Assembly (NCBI GenBank): GCA_050955025.1
Contig: JBPBQX010000179.1
Coordinates: 1-9,915 of the forward strand
DNA length: 9,915 bases
Origin: CAXSEF01 sp050955025
Lineage (GTDB): Bacteria; Pseudomonadota; Alphaproteobacteria; Acetobacterales; Acetobacteraceae
Reading direction: 5' to 3'
This document shows positions 1-6,128 of the stretch, one piece after another. Under the pieces are notes generated by a model. That model made no database searches. It was not told where the DNA came from and saw only the letters and a program-made list of their open reading frames with translations. A program made the position numbers and the translations under genes. Numbering within the stretch: position 1 is the first letter of the stretch; each line of letters starts with the position of its first letter.

Positions 1-44
1 CAGGGGCCGAGGCGGCACCGGCGCCGGCGCCCGCGGCAGAGTAA
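1..44 (+). CDS. 3' end of an upstream gene, probably ribosomal protein L19 (partial)
   Basis: An open frame enters the window and stops at TAA 42-44. The visible residues are GAEAAPAPAPAAE, an Ala/Pro-rich tail. Such tails are common at the C-terminus of ribosomal proteins in GC-rich alphaproteobacteria. From family knowledge, rplS (L19) often lies directly before leuC-leuD-leuB in alphaproteobacteria, so rplS is my best guess. The visible part has no diagnostic motif, so the identity rests on context alone. The stop codon is followed at once by a fragment of the hairpin repeat family seen elsewhere in the window. Confidence 0.45.
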   Translation, partial: GAEAAPAPAPAAE

Positions 45-73
45 GGCGAAGGGCCCTGCCCTTCGATCCCGCC
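45..73 (+). repeat. Truncated copy of the intergenic hairpin repeat (copy R0)
   Basis: Directly after the TAA at 42-44 there is a perfect 8-bp hairpin: CGAAGGGC (47-54), loop CCT, GCCCTTCG (58-65). It is followed by a linker resembling ACCCGCC. The order (stop codon, GGC, GGGCCCTGCCC core, linker) matches the start of the dnaN-recF copy at 9543-9571. The rest of the half-unit is missing, so this looks like a remnant. No T-tract follows, so it is not a textbook intrinsic terminator. It lies just upstream of the leuC ribosome binding site. Confidence 0.6.
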
Positions 74-85
74 GGGGGGCCGACC

Positions 86-1495
86 ATGGCGCGCACGCTG
101 TTCGACAAGATCTGGGACGCGCACGTCGTCGAGCGGTCCGTGGACGGGACGTGCCTGCTCTACATCGACCGGCACCTGGTGCACGAGGTCACGAGCCCGC
201 AGGCGTTCGAGGGGCTGCGGCTGTCCGGCCGCCGCGTGCGCAGGCCGGACGCGACGGTGGCGGTGACGGACCACAACGTGCCGACGAGCGACCGGCGGCT
301 GGGCATTGCCGAGGCGGACTCGCGGCTGCAGGTCGAGACTCTGGAGCGCAACGTCGCGGAGTTCGGCGTGCCGTATTTCCCGCTGCTCAGCCGGGAGCAG
401 GGGATCGTTCATATCGTGGGCCCCGAGCAGGGCATCAGCCTGCCGGGCATGACCATCGTGTGCGGGGACAGCCACACGTCGACGCATGGCGCGATGGGGG
501 CGCTGGCGTTCGGGATCGGGACGTCCGAGGTCGAGCACGTGCTGGCGACGCAGACGCTGCTGCAGAAGCCGGCGCGGAACATGCTCGTGCGGGTGGATGG
601 GGCGCTGCCGCCGGGCGTAAGCGCCAAGGACGTGATGCTGGCGATCATCGGGGAGATCGGCACGGCGGGCGGCACGGGGCATGTGATCGAGTATGCGGGG
701 GAGGCGATCCGCGGGCTCGACATGGCCGGGCGGATGACGATCTGCAACATGAGCATCGAGGCGGGCGCGCGCGCGGGGCTGGTGGCGCCGGACGACGTGA
801 CGTTCCGCTACGTCGAGGGGCGGCCGTTCGCGCCGAAGGGCGAGGCGCTGGAGCGGGCGGTCGAGTACTGGCGGACGCTGCCTTCGGACGAGGGGGCGGT
901 GTACGACCGCGTCGTGGTGCTGCGGGCGGAGGAGATCAGCCCGATGGTGAGCTGGGGGACCAGCCCGGAGGACGTGGTCGCGATCGACGGCGTGGTGCCG
1001 GATCCGGCGGCGGCGGGGGACGAGGCGCGGCGCGCGGAGCTGCAGCGGATGCTGGACTACATGGCGCTGGCGCCGGGGACGCCGATGACGGAGATTCCGG
1101 TCGACGTCGTGTTCATCGGGTCTTGCACGAACGGGCGGATCGAGGACATGCGGGCGGCGGCGGCGGTGGTGCGCGGGCGGCATGTCGCGGACGGCGTGCG
1201 GGCGATGGTGGTGCCGGGGTCGGGGATGGTGAAGTTCCAGGCGGAGCAGGAGGGGCTGGACGCGGTGTTCACCGAGGCCGGCTTCGAGTGGCGCGAGGCG
1301 GGGTGCTCGATGTGCCTCGGCATGAACCCGGACAAGCTGACGCCGGGGCAGCGCTGCGCGTCCACGTCGAACCGCAACTTCGAGGGGCGGCAGGGGCCGG
1401 GCGGGCGCACGCACCTGATGTCGCCGGCGATGGCGGCGGCGGCGGCGGTCACGGGGCGGCTGACGGATGCGCGCGTGTTGGGGGTGGCGGGCTGA
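86..1495 (+). CDS. leuC: 3-isopropylmalate dehydratase large subunit
   Basis: This 469-residue protein is the large, iron-sulfur subunit of isopropylmalate isomerase. It works with LeuD to convert 2-isopropylmalate to 3-isopropylmalate in cytoplasmic leucine synthesis. The N-terminus (MARTLFDKIWDAHVV) and the active-site segment CGDSHTSTHG (from residue 126) are typical. The 4Fe-4S cysteines are visible: Cys347 in SCTNGR, and Cys407 and Cys410 in GCSMCLGMNPDKL, at the same numbering as in E. coli LeuC. Length is normal for the family (about 466-470). ATG 86 is chosen because the protein starts where the family does and a G-rich run (74-79) precedes it. The stop overlaps the leuD start in TGATG, which implies translational coupling. 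No separate promoter is obvious, so readthrough from the upstream gene is likely. Confidence 0.98.
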   Translation: MARTLFDKIWDAHVVERSVDGTCLLYIDRHLVHEVTSPQAFEGLRLSGRRVRRPDATVAVTDHNVPTSDRRLGIAEADSRLQVETLERNVAEFGVPYFPLLSREQGIVHIVGPEQGISLPGMTIVCGDSHTSTHGAMGALAFGIGTSEVEHVLATQTLLQKPARNMLVRVDGALPPGVSAKDVMLAIIGEIGTAGGTGHVIEYAGEAIRGLDMAGRMTICNMSIEAGARAGLVAPDDVTFRYVEGRPFAPKGEALERAVEYWRTLPSDEGAVYDRVVVLRAEEISPMVSWGTSPEDVVAIDGVVPDPAAAGDEARRAELQRMLDYMALAPGTPMTEIPVDVVFIGSCTNGRIEDMRAAAAVVRGRHVADGVRAMVVPGSGMVKFQAEQEGLDAVFTEAGFEWREAGCSMCLGMNPDKLTPGQRCASTSNRNFEGRQGPGGRTHLMSPAMAAAAAVTGRLTDARVLGVAG

Positions 1496-2118
1496 TGCGG
1501 CCGTTCACCACGCTGACGGGGATCGCGGCGCCGCTGCCGATGGCCAACGTCGACACGGACAAGATCATCCCGTCGCGGTTCCTCAAGACGATCGCGCGGA
1601 CGGGGCTCGGCAAGAACCTGTTCGACGGGCTGCGGTTCGAGGCGGACGGGTCGGAGAAGCCGGGGTTCGTGCTCAATCGCGAGCCTTACCGGCACGCGGA
1701 GATCCTGGTCACGCACGAGAACTTCGGGTGCGGGTCGTCGCGCGAGCATGCGCCGTGGGCGCTGCTGGACTTCGGCATCCGTTGCGTGATCGCTCCGGAT
1801 TTCGCGGACATCTTCCACGGCAACTGCTTCAAGAACGGCATCCTGCCGATCCGGCTGCCGCGCGAGGTTTGCGACGCGCTGATCGGCGACGCGGAGCTGG
1901 GGGCGAACGCGCGGCTCAGCGTGGACCTGGAGCGCCAGGTGGTGATCCGGCCGAGCGGCGAGGAGATCCATTTCGAGGTCGACGCGTTCCGCAAGGAGCG
2001 GCTGCTGCTGGGGCTCGACGACATCGGCGAGACGATGCAGCGCGGCGCGGAGATCGAGCGCTTCGAGACGGAGCGCGCGGCGGCGCAGCCGTGGATGCCG
2101 GGGATCGGGGGCGTCTGA
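1495..2118 (+). CDS. leuD: 3-isopropylmalate dehydratase small subunit
   Basis: This 207-residue protein is the swivel-domain subunit that completes the isopropylmalate isomerase active site with LeuC. Family motifs are present: the N-terminal segment with NVDTDKIIPSRFLKT, the substrate-binding loop NFGCGSSREHAPWAL (residues 76-90), and GNCFKNGILP further on. Length is close to the usual 200-207. ATG 1495 shares its A with the leuC stop codon, so the two subunits are probably made by coupled translation in equal amounts. The TGA stop (2116-2118) is followed with no gap by a hairpin repeat copy that separates leuD from leuB. Confidence 0.98.
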   Translation: MRPFTTLTGIAAPLPMANVDTDKIIPSRFLKTIARTGLGKNLFDGLRFEADGSEKPGFVLNREPYRHAEILVTHENFGCGSSREHAPWALLDFGIRCVIAPDFADIFHGNCFKNGILPIRLPREVCDALIGDAELGANARLSVDLERQVVIRPSGEEIHFEVDAFRKERLLLGLDDIGETMQRGAEIERFETERAAAQPWMPGIGGV

Positions 2119-2236
2119 AGGCCGGGCTCTGCCCGGACCCGCCAGGGGCGAGCCGCCCCTGGACCGGCCTGACTTAAGTCGTGCGTTCCAAGGGCGCAGC
2201 CTTTGGCGGAGCTCGAGGCAGCGCCTCGACCTTGCT
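2118..2236 (+). repeat. Intergenic modular inverted hairpin repeat, copy R1 (leuD-leuB)
   Basis: Four hairpins lie in a row: CCGGGC/GCCCGG (2122-2136), CCAGGGGC/GCCCCTGG (2142-2162), CCAAGGGC/GCCTTTGG (2188-2206, one G-T pair) and TCGAGGC/GCCTCGA (2213-2229). At the centre is a perfect 10-bp palindrome, GACTTAAGTC (2171-2180). The right half, reverse-complemented, aligns with the left half, so the copy is two inverted half-units. It ends in CCTTGCT (2230-2236), as other copies do. The left edge abuts the leuD stop. No T-run follows any hairpin. Confidence 0.88.
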
Positions 2237-2265
2237 TTCTTCACGCCCCCGGAAGGACTTCGACC

Positions 2266-3378
2266 ATGGCTGCCAACAAGACGCTTCTGGTGCTTCCCGG
2301 CGACGGCATCGGCCCCGAGGTGATGCGCGAGGTCAAGCGCGTCGTCGACTGGATGGCGCGGGCGCGCGGCGTGCGCTTCGACATCACCGAGGGCCTGGTC
2401 GGCGGTGCGTCGATCGACGCGCACGGGGTGGCGATCACCGAGGAGACGCTGGCGGCGGCCAAGGCTGCGGACGCGATCCTGTTCGGCGCGGTGGGCGGGC
2501 CGAAGTGGGAGCACCTCGGTTTCGACAACAGGCCGGAGATCGCGATCCTGCGGCTGCGCTCGGAGCTGGGGCTGTTCGCGAACCTGCGGCCGGCGGTGGT
2601 GCTCGATCCGCTGGTGAACGCCAGCACGCTCAAGCCGGAGGTCGTGCGCGGGCTCGACATGATGATCGTGCGCGAGAGCACGGGGGGGATCTACTTCGGC
2701 GAGCCGCGCGGGGTGGAGACGCTGCCGGACGGGCGCCGCCGCGGGTTCAACACAGAGAGCTACGACACGGGCGAGATCGAGCGCGTGGCGCGCGTGGCGT
2801 TCGAGCTGGCGCGCAAGCGGAAGGGGCGGGTCACGAGCGTCGAGAAGGCGAACGTGATGGAGAGCGGGCTGCTGTGGCGCGAGACGGTGCAGGCGCTGGG
2901 CGCGGCAGAGTATCCGGACGTGGCGCTGTCGCACATGTATGCGGACAACTGCGCGATGCAGATGGTGCGCAACCCGCTGCAGTTCGACGTGATCGTCACG
3001 GGCAACCTGTTCGGCGACATCCTGTCCGATCTTGCGTCGATGTGCACGGGGTCGCTGGGGATGCTGCCGTCGGCGACGCTGGGCGCGGTGGGCGAGGACG
3101 GGCGGCGCCACGCGCTGTACGAGCCGATCCACGGCAGCGCGCCGGACATCGCGGGCAAGGGCATCGCCAACCCGCTGGCGCAGATCCTGAGCTTCGCGAT
3201 GCTGCTGCGCTACTCGTTCGCCATGGACGAGGAGGCGGGGATGATCGAGGGCGCGGTGGGGCGCGTGCTCGCCAACGGGCTGCGCACGGCGGACATCCTC
3301 TCGCCGGGCACCGCGCGCGTCGGCACCGGCGTCATGGGCGAGTCCGTGTTGCGCGAGCTGGAGAAGTCGGCGGCCTGA
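2266..3378 (+). CDS. leuB: 3-isopropylmalate dehydrogenase
   Basis: This 370-residue cytoplasmic enzyme oxidises and decarboxylates 3-isopropylmalate with NAD+, the step after LeuCD. Visible landmarks are GDGIGPEV near the N-terminus, the substrate arginines in LRLRSELGLFANLRP, RESTGGIYFGE with catalytic Tyr143, Lys194 in VEKANVM, and the metal-binding aspartates Asp227 (YADN), Asp251 and Asp255 (GDILSD). The NAD-binding HGSAPDIAGKGIANP segment lies near the C-terminus. ATG 2266 is chosen over an in-frame TTG at 2203: GGAAGGA (2251-2257) is well spaced before it, the protein then starts with the usual MAANKTLLVLPGDGIG, and the longer form would translate part of the repeat. The repeat between leuD and leuB could reduce or uncouple expression, but that is inference. 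Confidence 0.98.
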   Translation: MAANKTLLVLPGDGIGPEVMREVKRVVDWMARARGVRFDITEGLVGGASIDAHGVAITEETLAAAKAADAILFGAVGGPKWEHLGFDNRPEIAILRLRSELGLFANLRPAVVLDPLVNASTLKPEVVRGLDMMIVRESTGGIYFGEPRGVETLPDGRRRGFNTESYDTGEIERVARVAFELARKRKGRVTSVEKANVMESGLLWRETVQALGAAEYPDVALSHMYADNCAMQMVRNPLQFDVIVTGNLFGDILSDLASMCTGSLGMLPSATLGAVGEDGRRHALYEPIHGSAPDIAGKGIANPLAQILSFAMLLRYSFAMDEEAGMIEGAVGRVLANGLRTADILSPGTARVGTGVMGESVLRELEKSAA

Positions 3379-3402
3379 GCGCGCGTTTTTGGCCGCGTGC
3401 CC

Positions 3403-3431
3403 TTGCAGGCGCGGCGGGGCTCGGCTACACC
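3403..3431 (+). promoter_or_regulatory. Candidate promoter for the tRNA-Arg gene
   Basis: TTGCAG (3403-3408) and TACACC (3426-3431) are separated by 17 bases. The predicted start would be about 3 bases before the tRNA 5' end at 3441, which suits a tRNA gene with a very short leader. The -10 match is weak, so this is tentative. Confidence 0.35.
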
Positions 3432-3440
3432 CCGCCCGCG

Positions 3441-3517
3441 GCGCCCGTAGCTCAATTGGATAGAGCACCAGACTACGAATCTGGGGGTTGGAAGTTCGAG
3501 TCTTTCCGGGCGCGCCA
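3441..3517 (+). tRNA. tRNA-Arg (anticodon ACG)
   Basis: A full cloverleaf can be drawn. The acceptor stem GCGCCCG/CGGGCGC has 7 perfect pairs. The D arm is GCTC/GAGC, and the anticodon stem CCAGA/TCTGG has the loop CTACGAA. The variable region is 5 nt. The T arm is GGAAG/CTTTC with loop TTCGAGT. The discriminator G is followed by an encoded CCA. The anticodon ACG (3475-3477) reads CGN arginine codons, with A34 normally edited to inosine. Repeat copy R2 begins 23 bases downstream and may take part in 3'-end formation. No integrase or duplicated 3' end is seen, so nothing suggests use as an attachment site here. Confidence 0.97.
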
Positions 3518-3540
3518 TTGCATTCCATCGTCGGGTAGGC

Positions 3541-3662
3541 AGCAAGGTTGAGGCTCCGCCTCAAACTCCGCCAAAGGCTGCGCCCTTGGAACGCGCCACT
3601 TAAGTCAAGGGATCAAAGGGTCCTCGGACCCTTTGCGGGTCCGGGCAGGGCCCGGCCTTGCT
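3541..3662 (+). repeat. Intergenic modular inverted hairpin repeat, copy R2 (tRNA-Arg / marR 3' ends)
   Basis: This is the most regular copy. Its ends are AGCAAGG (3541-3547) and CCTTGCT (3656-3662), exact inverted repeats. Hairpins are TTGAGGC/GCCTCAA (3548-3564), CCAAAGGC/GCCCTTGG (3571-3589, one G-T pair), CAAAGGGTCC/GGACCCTTTG (3614-3635, 10 perfect pairs with loop TC) and CCGGGC/GCCCGG (3641-3655). The centre is CTTAAG (3599-3604). It lies between the tRNA and the convergent MarR gene, and its right half encodes the end of that protein. Bases 3604-3640 are identical to 5951-5987 of copy R3. Confidence 0.9.
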
Positions 3663-4141
3663 TCCTGGGGCACGGGGCGGGGGCGTGCGGCGTCCAGGGC
3701 CGGGAGGTTGGCGGCGAGGCGCTGCAGCAGGCGGCGCAGGGTTGCGGCGTCGTGCTCGGAGAAGCCCGCGAGGAGGCGCTGCTCGCGTTGCACGGCGAGG
3801 GCGAGGAGGCCGGCGTGGGTGCGTTCGCCGGCGGCGCTCAGGGTGGCCTTGCGGTCGCGGCCGGAGGACTCCAGGCGCAGCAGGCCGCCCGCGGCGAGGG
3901 CGGCGAAGCTGCGGCTCACGGCGGCCTTGTCGAGGCCGGTGAGGGCGCAGAGGCGGGCGGCCGAGATGTGCGGGCTGACGGCGATCTGCGCGAGGACGCG
4001 CCAGTCGGTGTAGCCCAGGCCGCAGCCGGCGCGGCATTCGCGCGAGGCGGCGGCGGACAGCTTGTTGGACAGCAGCGAGAGCAGGGCGGGGACGTAGCGC
4101 TCGAGGTCGAGCGTCTCCCGCAAGGCCGGCTTTGGCTGCAT
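3605..4141 (-). CDS. MarR-family transcriptional regulator
   Basis: This 178-residue protein has a winged helix-turn-helix of the MarR type at about residues 45-105. It shows YTDWRVLAQIAV, then ISAARLCALTGLDKAAVSRSF (helix-turn-helix, recognition helix about 70-84), then a wing around SSGRDRK (Asp96, Arg97). Helices on either side would form the usual dimer interface. Proteins of this family are cytoplasmic dimers that mostly repress neighbouring genes and release DNA on ligand binding; the ligand cannot be read here. ATG 4141 is chosen because GGGAG lies about 10 bases upstream and the reading frame beyond it looks non-coding; GTG 4144 is an alternative. The gene is divergent from the PAP2 gene, a likely target. 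The last 18 residues (ARPGPARTRKGSEDPLIP) and the stop come from repeat R2 and are not part of the family fold. Confidence 0.88.
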   Translation of the reverse strand: MQPKPALRETLDLERYVPALLSLLSNKLSAAASRECRAGCGLGYTDWRVLAQIAVSPHISAARLCALTGLDKAAVSRSFAALAAGGLLRLESSGRDRKATLSAAGERTHAGLLALAVQREQRLLAGFSEHDAATLRRLLQRLAANLPALDAARPRPVPQEARPGPARTRKGSEDPLIP

Positions 4142-4205
4142 CACCGTCACGCTCCCGCTGGCGGCAGGTTCGCCGCGCCTTCGGCACGGTCGTCCTCCGC
4201 TCCCG

Positions 4206-4230
4206 CCACGCGGCATCAAGGCCCGCGTGG
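4206..4230. promoter_or_regulatory. Inverted repeat in the marR/PAP2 divergent region, candidate operator
   Basis: CCACGCGG (4206-4213) and CCGCGTGG (4223-4230) form perfect 8-bp arms around a 9-bp spacer, 65-89 bp before the MarR start and about 100 bp before the PAP2 start. MarR proteins bind palindromes of roughly this size, and many repress their own divergent promoter. Two shorter palindromes, GCGATCGC (4275-4282) and CGTGCGCACG (4289-4298), also lie in this gap. In such GC-rich DNA short palindromes arise by chance, so this is only a candidate. I could not pick convincing -35/-10 pairs in the 188-bp gap. Confidence 0.3.
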
Positions 4231-4329
4231 TCATCCCCCGCGCAGTCTGGCAGGCCGGGCGGGCTTGTCGATGCGCGATCGCACGCCGCGTGCGCACGAC
4301 GGCGTAATCGCGGGCGCGGCGGCGGGGCG

Positions 4330-4983
4330 GTGGCGCGCGTGACGAGGTGGCAGGGGTGGGCGGGGGTCACCGACCTGGCGGACCAGGCGGTGGTGCTGCC
4401 GCTGGCGCTGCTGGTGGGGGTGGCGCTGCTGTCGCGGGGGCGGGGCGGGCGGCGGGCGGCGGCGGGGTGGGCGCTGGCGGTGGGCGGGGTGCTGGCGGGG
4501 CTGCTGGCGCTCAAGCTGTGGGCGGGGGCGTGCTCGGGCGCCGGGGTCGCGGGCGGCGGGGGCGTGCTGCGCGACGTGGGGCTGCGCAGCCCGAGCGGGC
4601 ACACGGCGGCGGGGGGGATCGTCTACGGCGGGCTGCTGGCGCTGGCGCTGCGGCGGGGGGCGGGGGGCGCGGCGCTGTGCTGCCTGGCGGTGGCGGCGGG
4701 GTTCGGGGCGAGCCGCCTGGCGCTGGGCGTGCACACGCCGGCGGACGTGGCGGTGGGGTGCGCCGTGGCGGCGGCGGGCGGGGCGGTGCTGGCGCGCGTG
4801 GGGGGCTGGCGCGGCGGCGGCGCGGCGGCAGGGGCGCGGGGAGGCGGCGCGGGGGCAGGGTTCTGGGCGTGGGGGGCGGCGGCGCTGGCGCTGGTGTGGG
4901 TGCTGCACGGGCGGCGGCTCGGGGCCGAGCCGGTGATCACGGCGGTGGCGACGCACTGGCTGCGGCCGCTGTGCGGGTGGTGA
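4330..4983 (+). CDS. PAP2-family membrane phosphatase
   Basis: This protein of about 217 residues is rich in hydrophobic segments (about 19-34, 43-61, 92-107, 114-127, 138-152 and one near the C-terminus), so it should be an inner-membrane protein. It carries the PAP2 phosphatase signature: PSGH at 88-91 and S128-R129-x5-H135-x3-D139, where the two histidines are the expected catalytic residues. The first PAP2 motif (K-x6-RP) is only partly met: Lys62 is present but no RP follows at the usual distance, so the substrate class is uncertain. Family members dephosphorylate lipid phosphates such as phosphatidate or undecaprenyl diphosphate. GTG 4330 is taken as start because the family-like sequence (VTDLADQAVVLPLAL) begins soon after; GTG 4339 is possible, and frames further upstream look non-coding. 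The gene is extremely G-rich. Confidence 0.82.
   Translation: MARVTRWQGWAGVTDLADQAVVLPLALLVGVALLSRGRGGRRAAAGWALAVGGVLAGLLALKLWAGACSGAGVAGGGGVLRDVGLRSPSGHTAAGGIVYGGLLALALRRGAGGAALCCLAVAAGFGASRLALGVHTPADVAVGCAVAAAGGAVLARVGGWRGGGAAAGARGGGAGAGFWAWGAAALALVWVLHGRRLGAEPVITAVATHWLRPLCGW
4436..4456 (+). other. Potential G-quadruplex motif inside the PAP2 gene
   Basis: Four G-runs of 5, 4, 3 and 3 bases (4436-4440, 4442-4445, 4447-4449, 4454-4456) are separated by loops of 1, 1 and 4 bases, which meets the usual G3+N1-7 definition on the coding strand. More G-runs follow in the gene. It may simply reflect the extreme G bias of this coding sequence. Confidence 0.45.
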
Positions 4984-5115
4984 GGCGGCACGCGCGGGGC
5001 CGGGGCGCCCGGGCCGGGCGGAGGCGGTGCCGCGGGGTGGGGCGCCCCCTGCCCTGCCCTGGCGCGGGGCGCGGGGGTCGTCGTAGCGTGGCGCCTCGGC
5101 AGCGGCGGAGCGGAC

Positions 5116-5898
5116 ATGGCGCAGCACATCCTCGTGGAGACGCGCGGCCGGGTCGGGCTGGTGCTTTTGAACCGGCCCGAGGCGCTCAACGCGCTGTGCG
5201 ACGCGCTCATGGACGAGCTGGGGGCGCAGCTCGCGGCGTTCGACGCGGACCCAGCGGTGGGCGCGATCGTGCTCGCAGGCTCGGACAAGGCGTTCGCGGC
5301 GGGGGCCGACATCCGCGAGATGCAGGACCGGCGGTTTCCGGACACGGCGCTCGACGACTTCATCGCGCAGCGGTGGGACCCGATCGCGCGCGTGGCCAAG
5401 CCGGTGGTCGCGGCGGTGTCCGGCTTCGCGCTGGGCGGCGGGTGCGAGCTGGCGATGATGTGCGACATCGTGGTGGCCAGCGAGACGGCGCGCTTCGGCC
5501 AGCCGGAGATCACGCTGGGCATCCTGCCAGGGGCGGGCGGGTCGCAGCGGCTCGCGCGCGCGGTCGGCAAGGCCAAGGCGATGGACATGGTGCTGACGGG
5601 GCGCACCATCGACGCGGCGGAGGCGGAGCGCTGCGGCCTGGTGTCGCGCGTCGTGGCGGCGGACGCGCTGCTGGACGAGGCGGTGCGGATCGGGGAGCGC
5701 ATCGCGGCGATGTCGCCGGTGGCCGCGGTGCTGGCCAAGCGCGCGGTCAACGTGGCGTTCGAGACCACGCTCGCGGAGGGCGTGCGGCACGAGCGGGCGC
5801 TATTCCTGTCGCTGTTCGGGACGGCGGACCAGCGGGAAGGCATGGCGGCGTTCCTGGAGAAGCGCAGGCCGGTGTTCGGGGGCGGCAAGGAAGGTTGA
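5116..5898 (+). CDS. Enoyl-CoA hydratase/isomerase (crotonase family)
   Basis: This 260-residue cytoplasmic crotonase-fold enzyme is probably an enoyl-CoA hydratase that adds water to trans-2-enoyl-CoA in fatty acid or related acyl-CoA breakdown. The oxyanion-hole and CoA-binding loop AFAAGADIREM is present, as is FALGGGCELAMMCDI. Glu111 in GGGCELA and Glu131 in GQPEITLGILPGAGG match the two catalytic glutamates of rat hydratase, with the same 20-residue spacing, so true hydratase activity is likely. GILPGAGGSQRL is also typical. ATG 5116 follows GGAG at 5107-5110. A 132-bp gap with no clear promoter separates it from the PAP2 gene, so the two may be cotranscribed. The final codons and TGA (5891-5898) overlap repeat R3. 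The exact substrate cannot be read from sequence. Confidence 0.93.
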   Translation: MAQHILVETRGRVGLVLLNRPEALNALCDALMDELGAQLAAFDADPAVGAIVLAGSDKAFAAGADIREMQDRRFPDTALDDFIAQRWDPIARVAKPVVAAVSGFALGGGCELAMMCDIVVASETARFGQPEITLGILPGAGGSQRLARAVGKAKAMDMVLTGRTIDAAEAERCGLVSRVVAADALLDEAVRIGERIAAMSPVAAVLAKRAVNVAFETTLAEGVRHERALFLSLFGTADQREGMAAFLEKRRPVFGGGKEG

Positions 5899-6009
5899 GG
5901 CTCTGCCTCAAACTCCGCCAAGGGCCGGGCCCTTGGATCGCCTTCCCTAGGTCAAGGGATCAAAGGGTCCTCGGACCCTTTGCGGGTTTGGGCAGGGCCC
6001 ATGCTTGCT
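5891..6009 (+). repeat. Intergenic modular inverted hairpin repeat, copy R3 (echA-rpsT)
   Basis: Hairpins are TTGAGGC/GCCTCAA (5895-5911), CCAAGGGC/GCCCTTGG (5918-5936), CAAAGGGTCC/GGACCCTTTG (5961-5982) and TGGGC/GCCCA (5989-6001). The centre is CCTAGG (5946-5951), and the right end is GCTTGCT (6003-6009). The left edge lies inside the preceding gene: the hydratase stop TGA (5896-5898) is within the first stem. The copy sits between that stop and the rpsT promoter, so it could separate the two transcripts. Confidence 0.88.
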
Positions 6010-6030
6010 TCCTGCCTTCGCGGGGCGTGC

Positions 6031-6059
6031 TTGACTCGCGGGGGGGCGGTGCCTAGAAA
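6031..6059 (+). promoter_or_regulatory. Sigma70-type promoter of rpsT
   Basis: TTGACT (6031-6036) and TAGAAA (6054-6059) are separated by exactly 17 bases. This is the best promoter match in the window and suits a highly expressed ribosomal protein gene. Transcription would start near 6066, giving a leader of about 60 nt. A GANTC site (GACTC, 6033-6037) overlaps the -35 box, so adenine methylation could influence it if the host has a CcrM-type methylase. Confidence 0.72.
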
Positions 6060-6128
6060 CGCCGCTTCCTTGCCGGCCGGGGGCTTCTCCGCGGGCTGTC
6101 CCGACACAGAATTTCGAGAGACTGGTTC

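Noticed and set aside
151..2118. 655-codon plus-strand frame that would fuse a leader to LeuD
   Set aside because: The first 448 codons are out-of-frame leuC with low-complexity Arg/Gly/Ala content. LeuD starts normally at ATG 1495.
2118..2236. Repeat copies read as ordinary intrinsic terminators
   Set aside because: None of the hairpins is followed by a T-tract, whereas the true terminator after rpsT is. A different 3'-end role remains possible.
2203..2265. Longer leuB start at TTG 2203
   Set aside because: It would translate part of repeat R1. ATG 2266 has a good ribosome binding site and the normal family N-terminus.
3386..3415. T5 run and imperfect hairpin after leuB as a terminator
   Set aside because: The T-run comes before the hairpin, the stem has a bulge, and it overlaps the likely tRNA promoter.
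3210..3545. Minus-strand frame beginning near the tRNA (with RPERLELPTPRFVVWCSIQLSYG)
   Set aside because: This too is a translation of the antisense strand of the tRNA gene running into leuB; it is a known annotation artefact type.
1057..3564. 835-codon open frame on the minus strand across leuC-leuD-leuB and the tRNA
   Set aside because: It is antisense to three certain genes and is open only because of high GC. Its start reads through the antisense of tRNA-Arg (GKTRTSNPQIRSLVLYPIELRA), a familiar spurious translation.
3441..3662. tRNA-Arg as an integration site for a mobile island
   Set aside because: No integrase, no duplicated tRNA 3' end, and the genes downstream are not phage- or island-like.
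3600..4604. 334-codon minus-strand frame and plus-strand frames across the MarR gene
   Set aside because: Low-complexity Pro/Arg or Gly/Ala translations in other frames of the MarR and PAP2 genes; only the MarR frame shows a recognisable fold.
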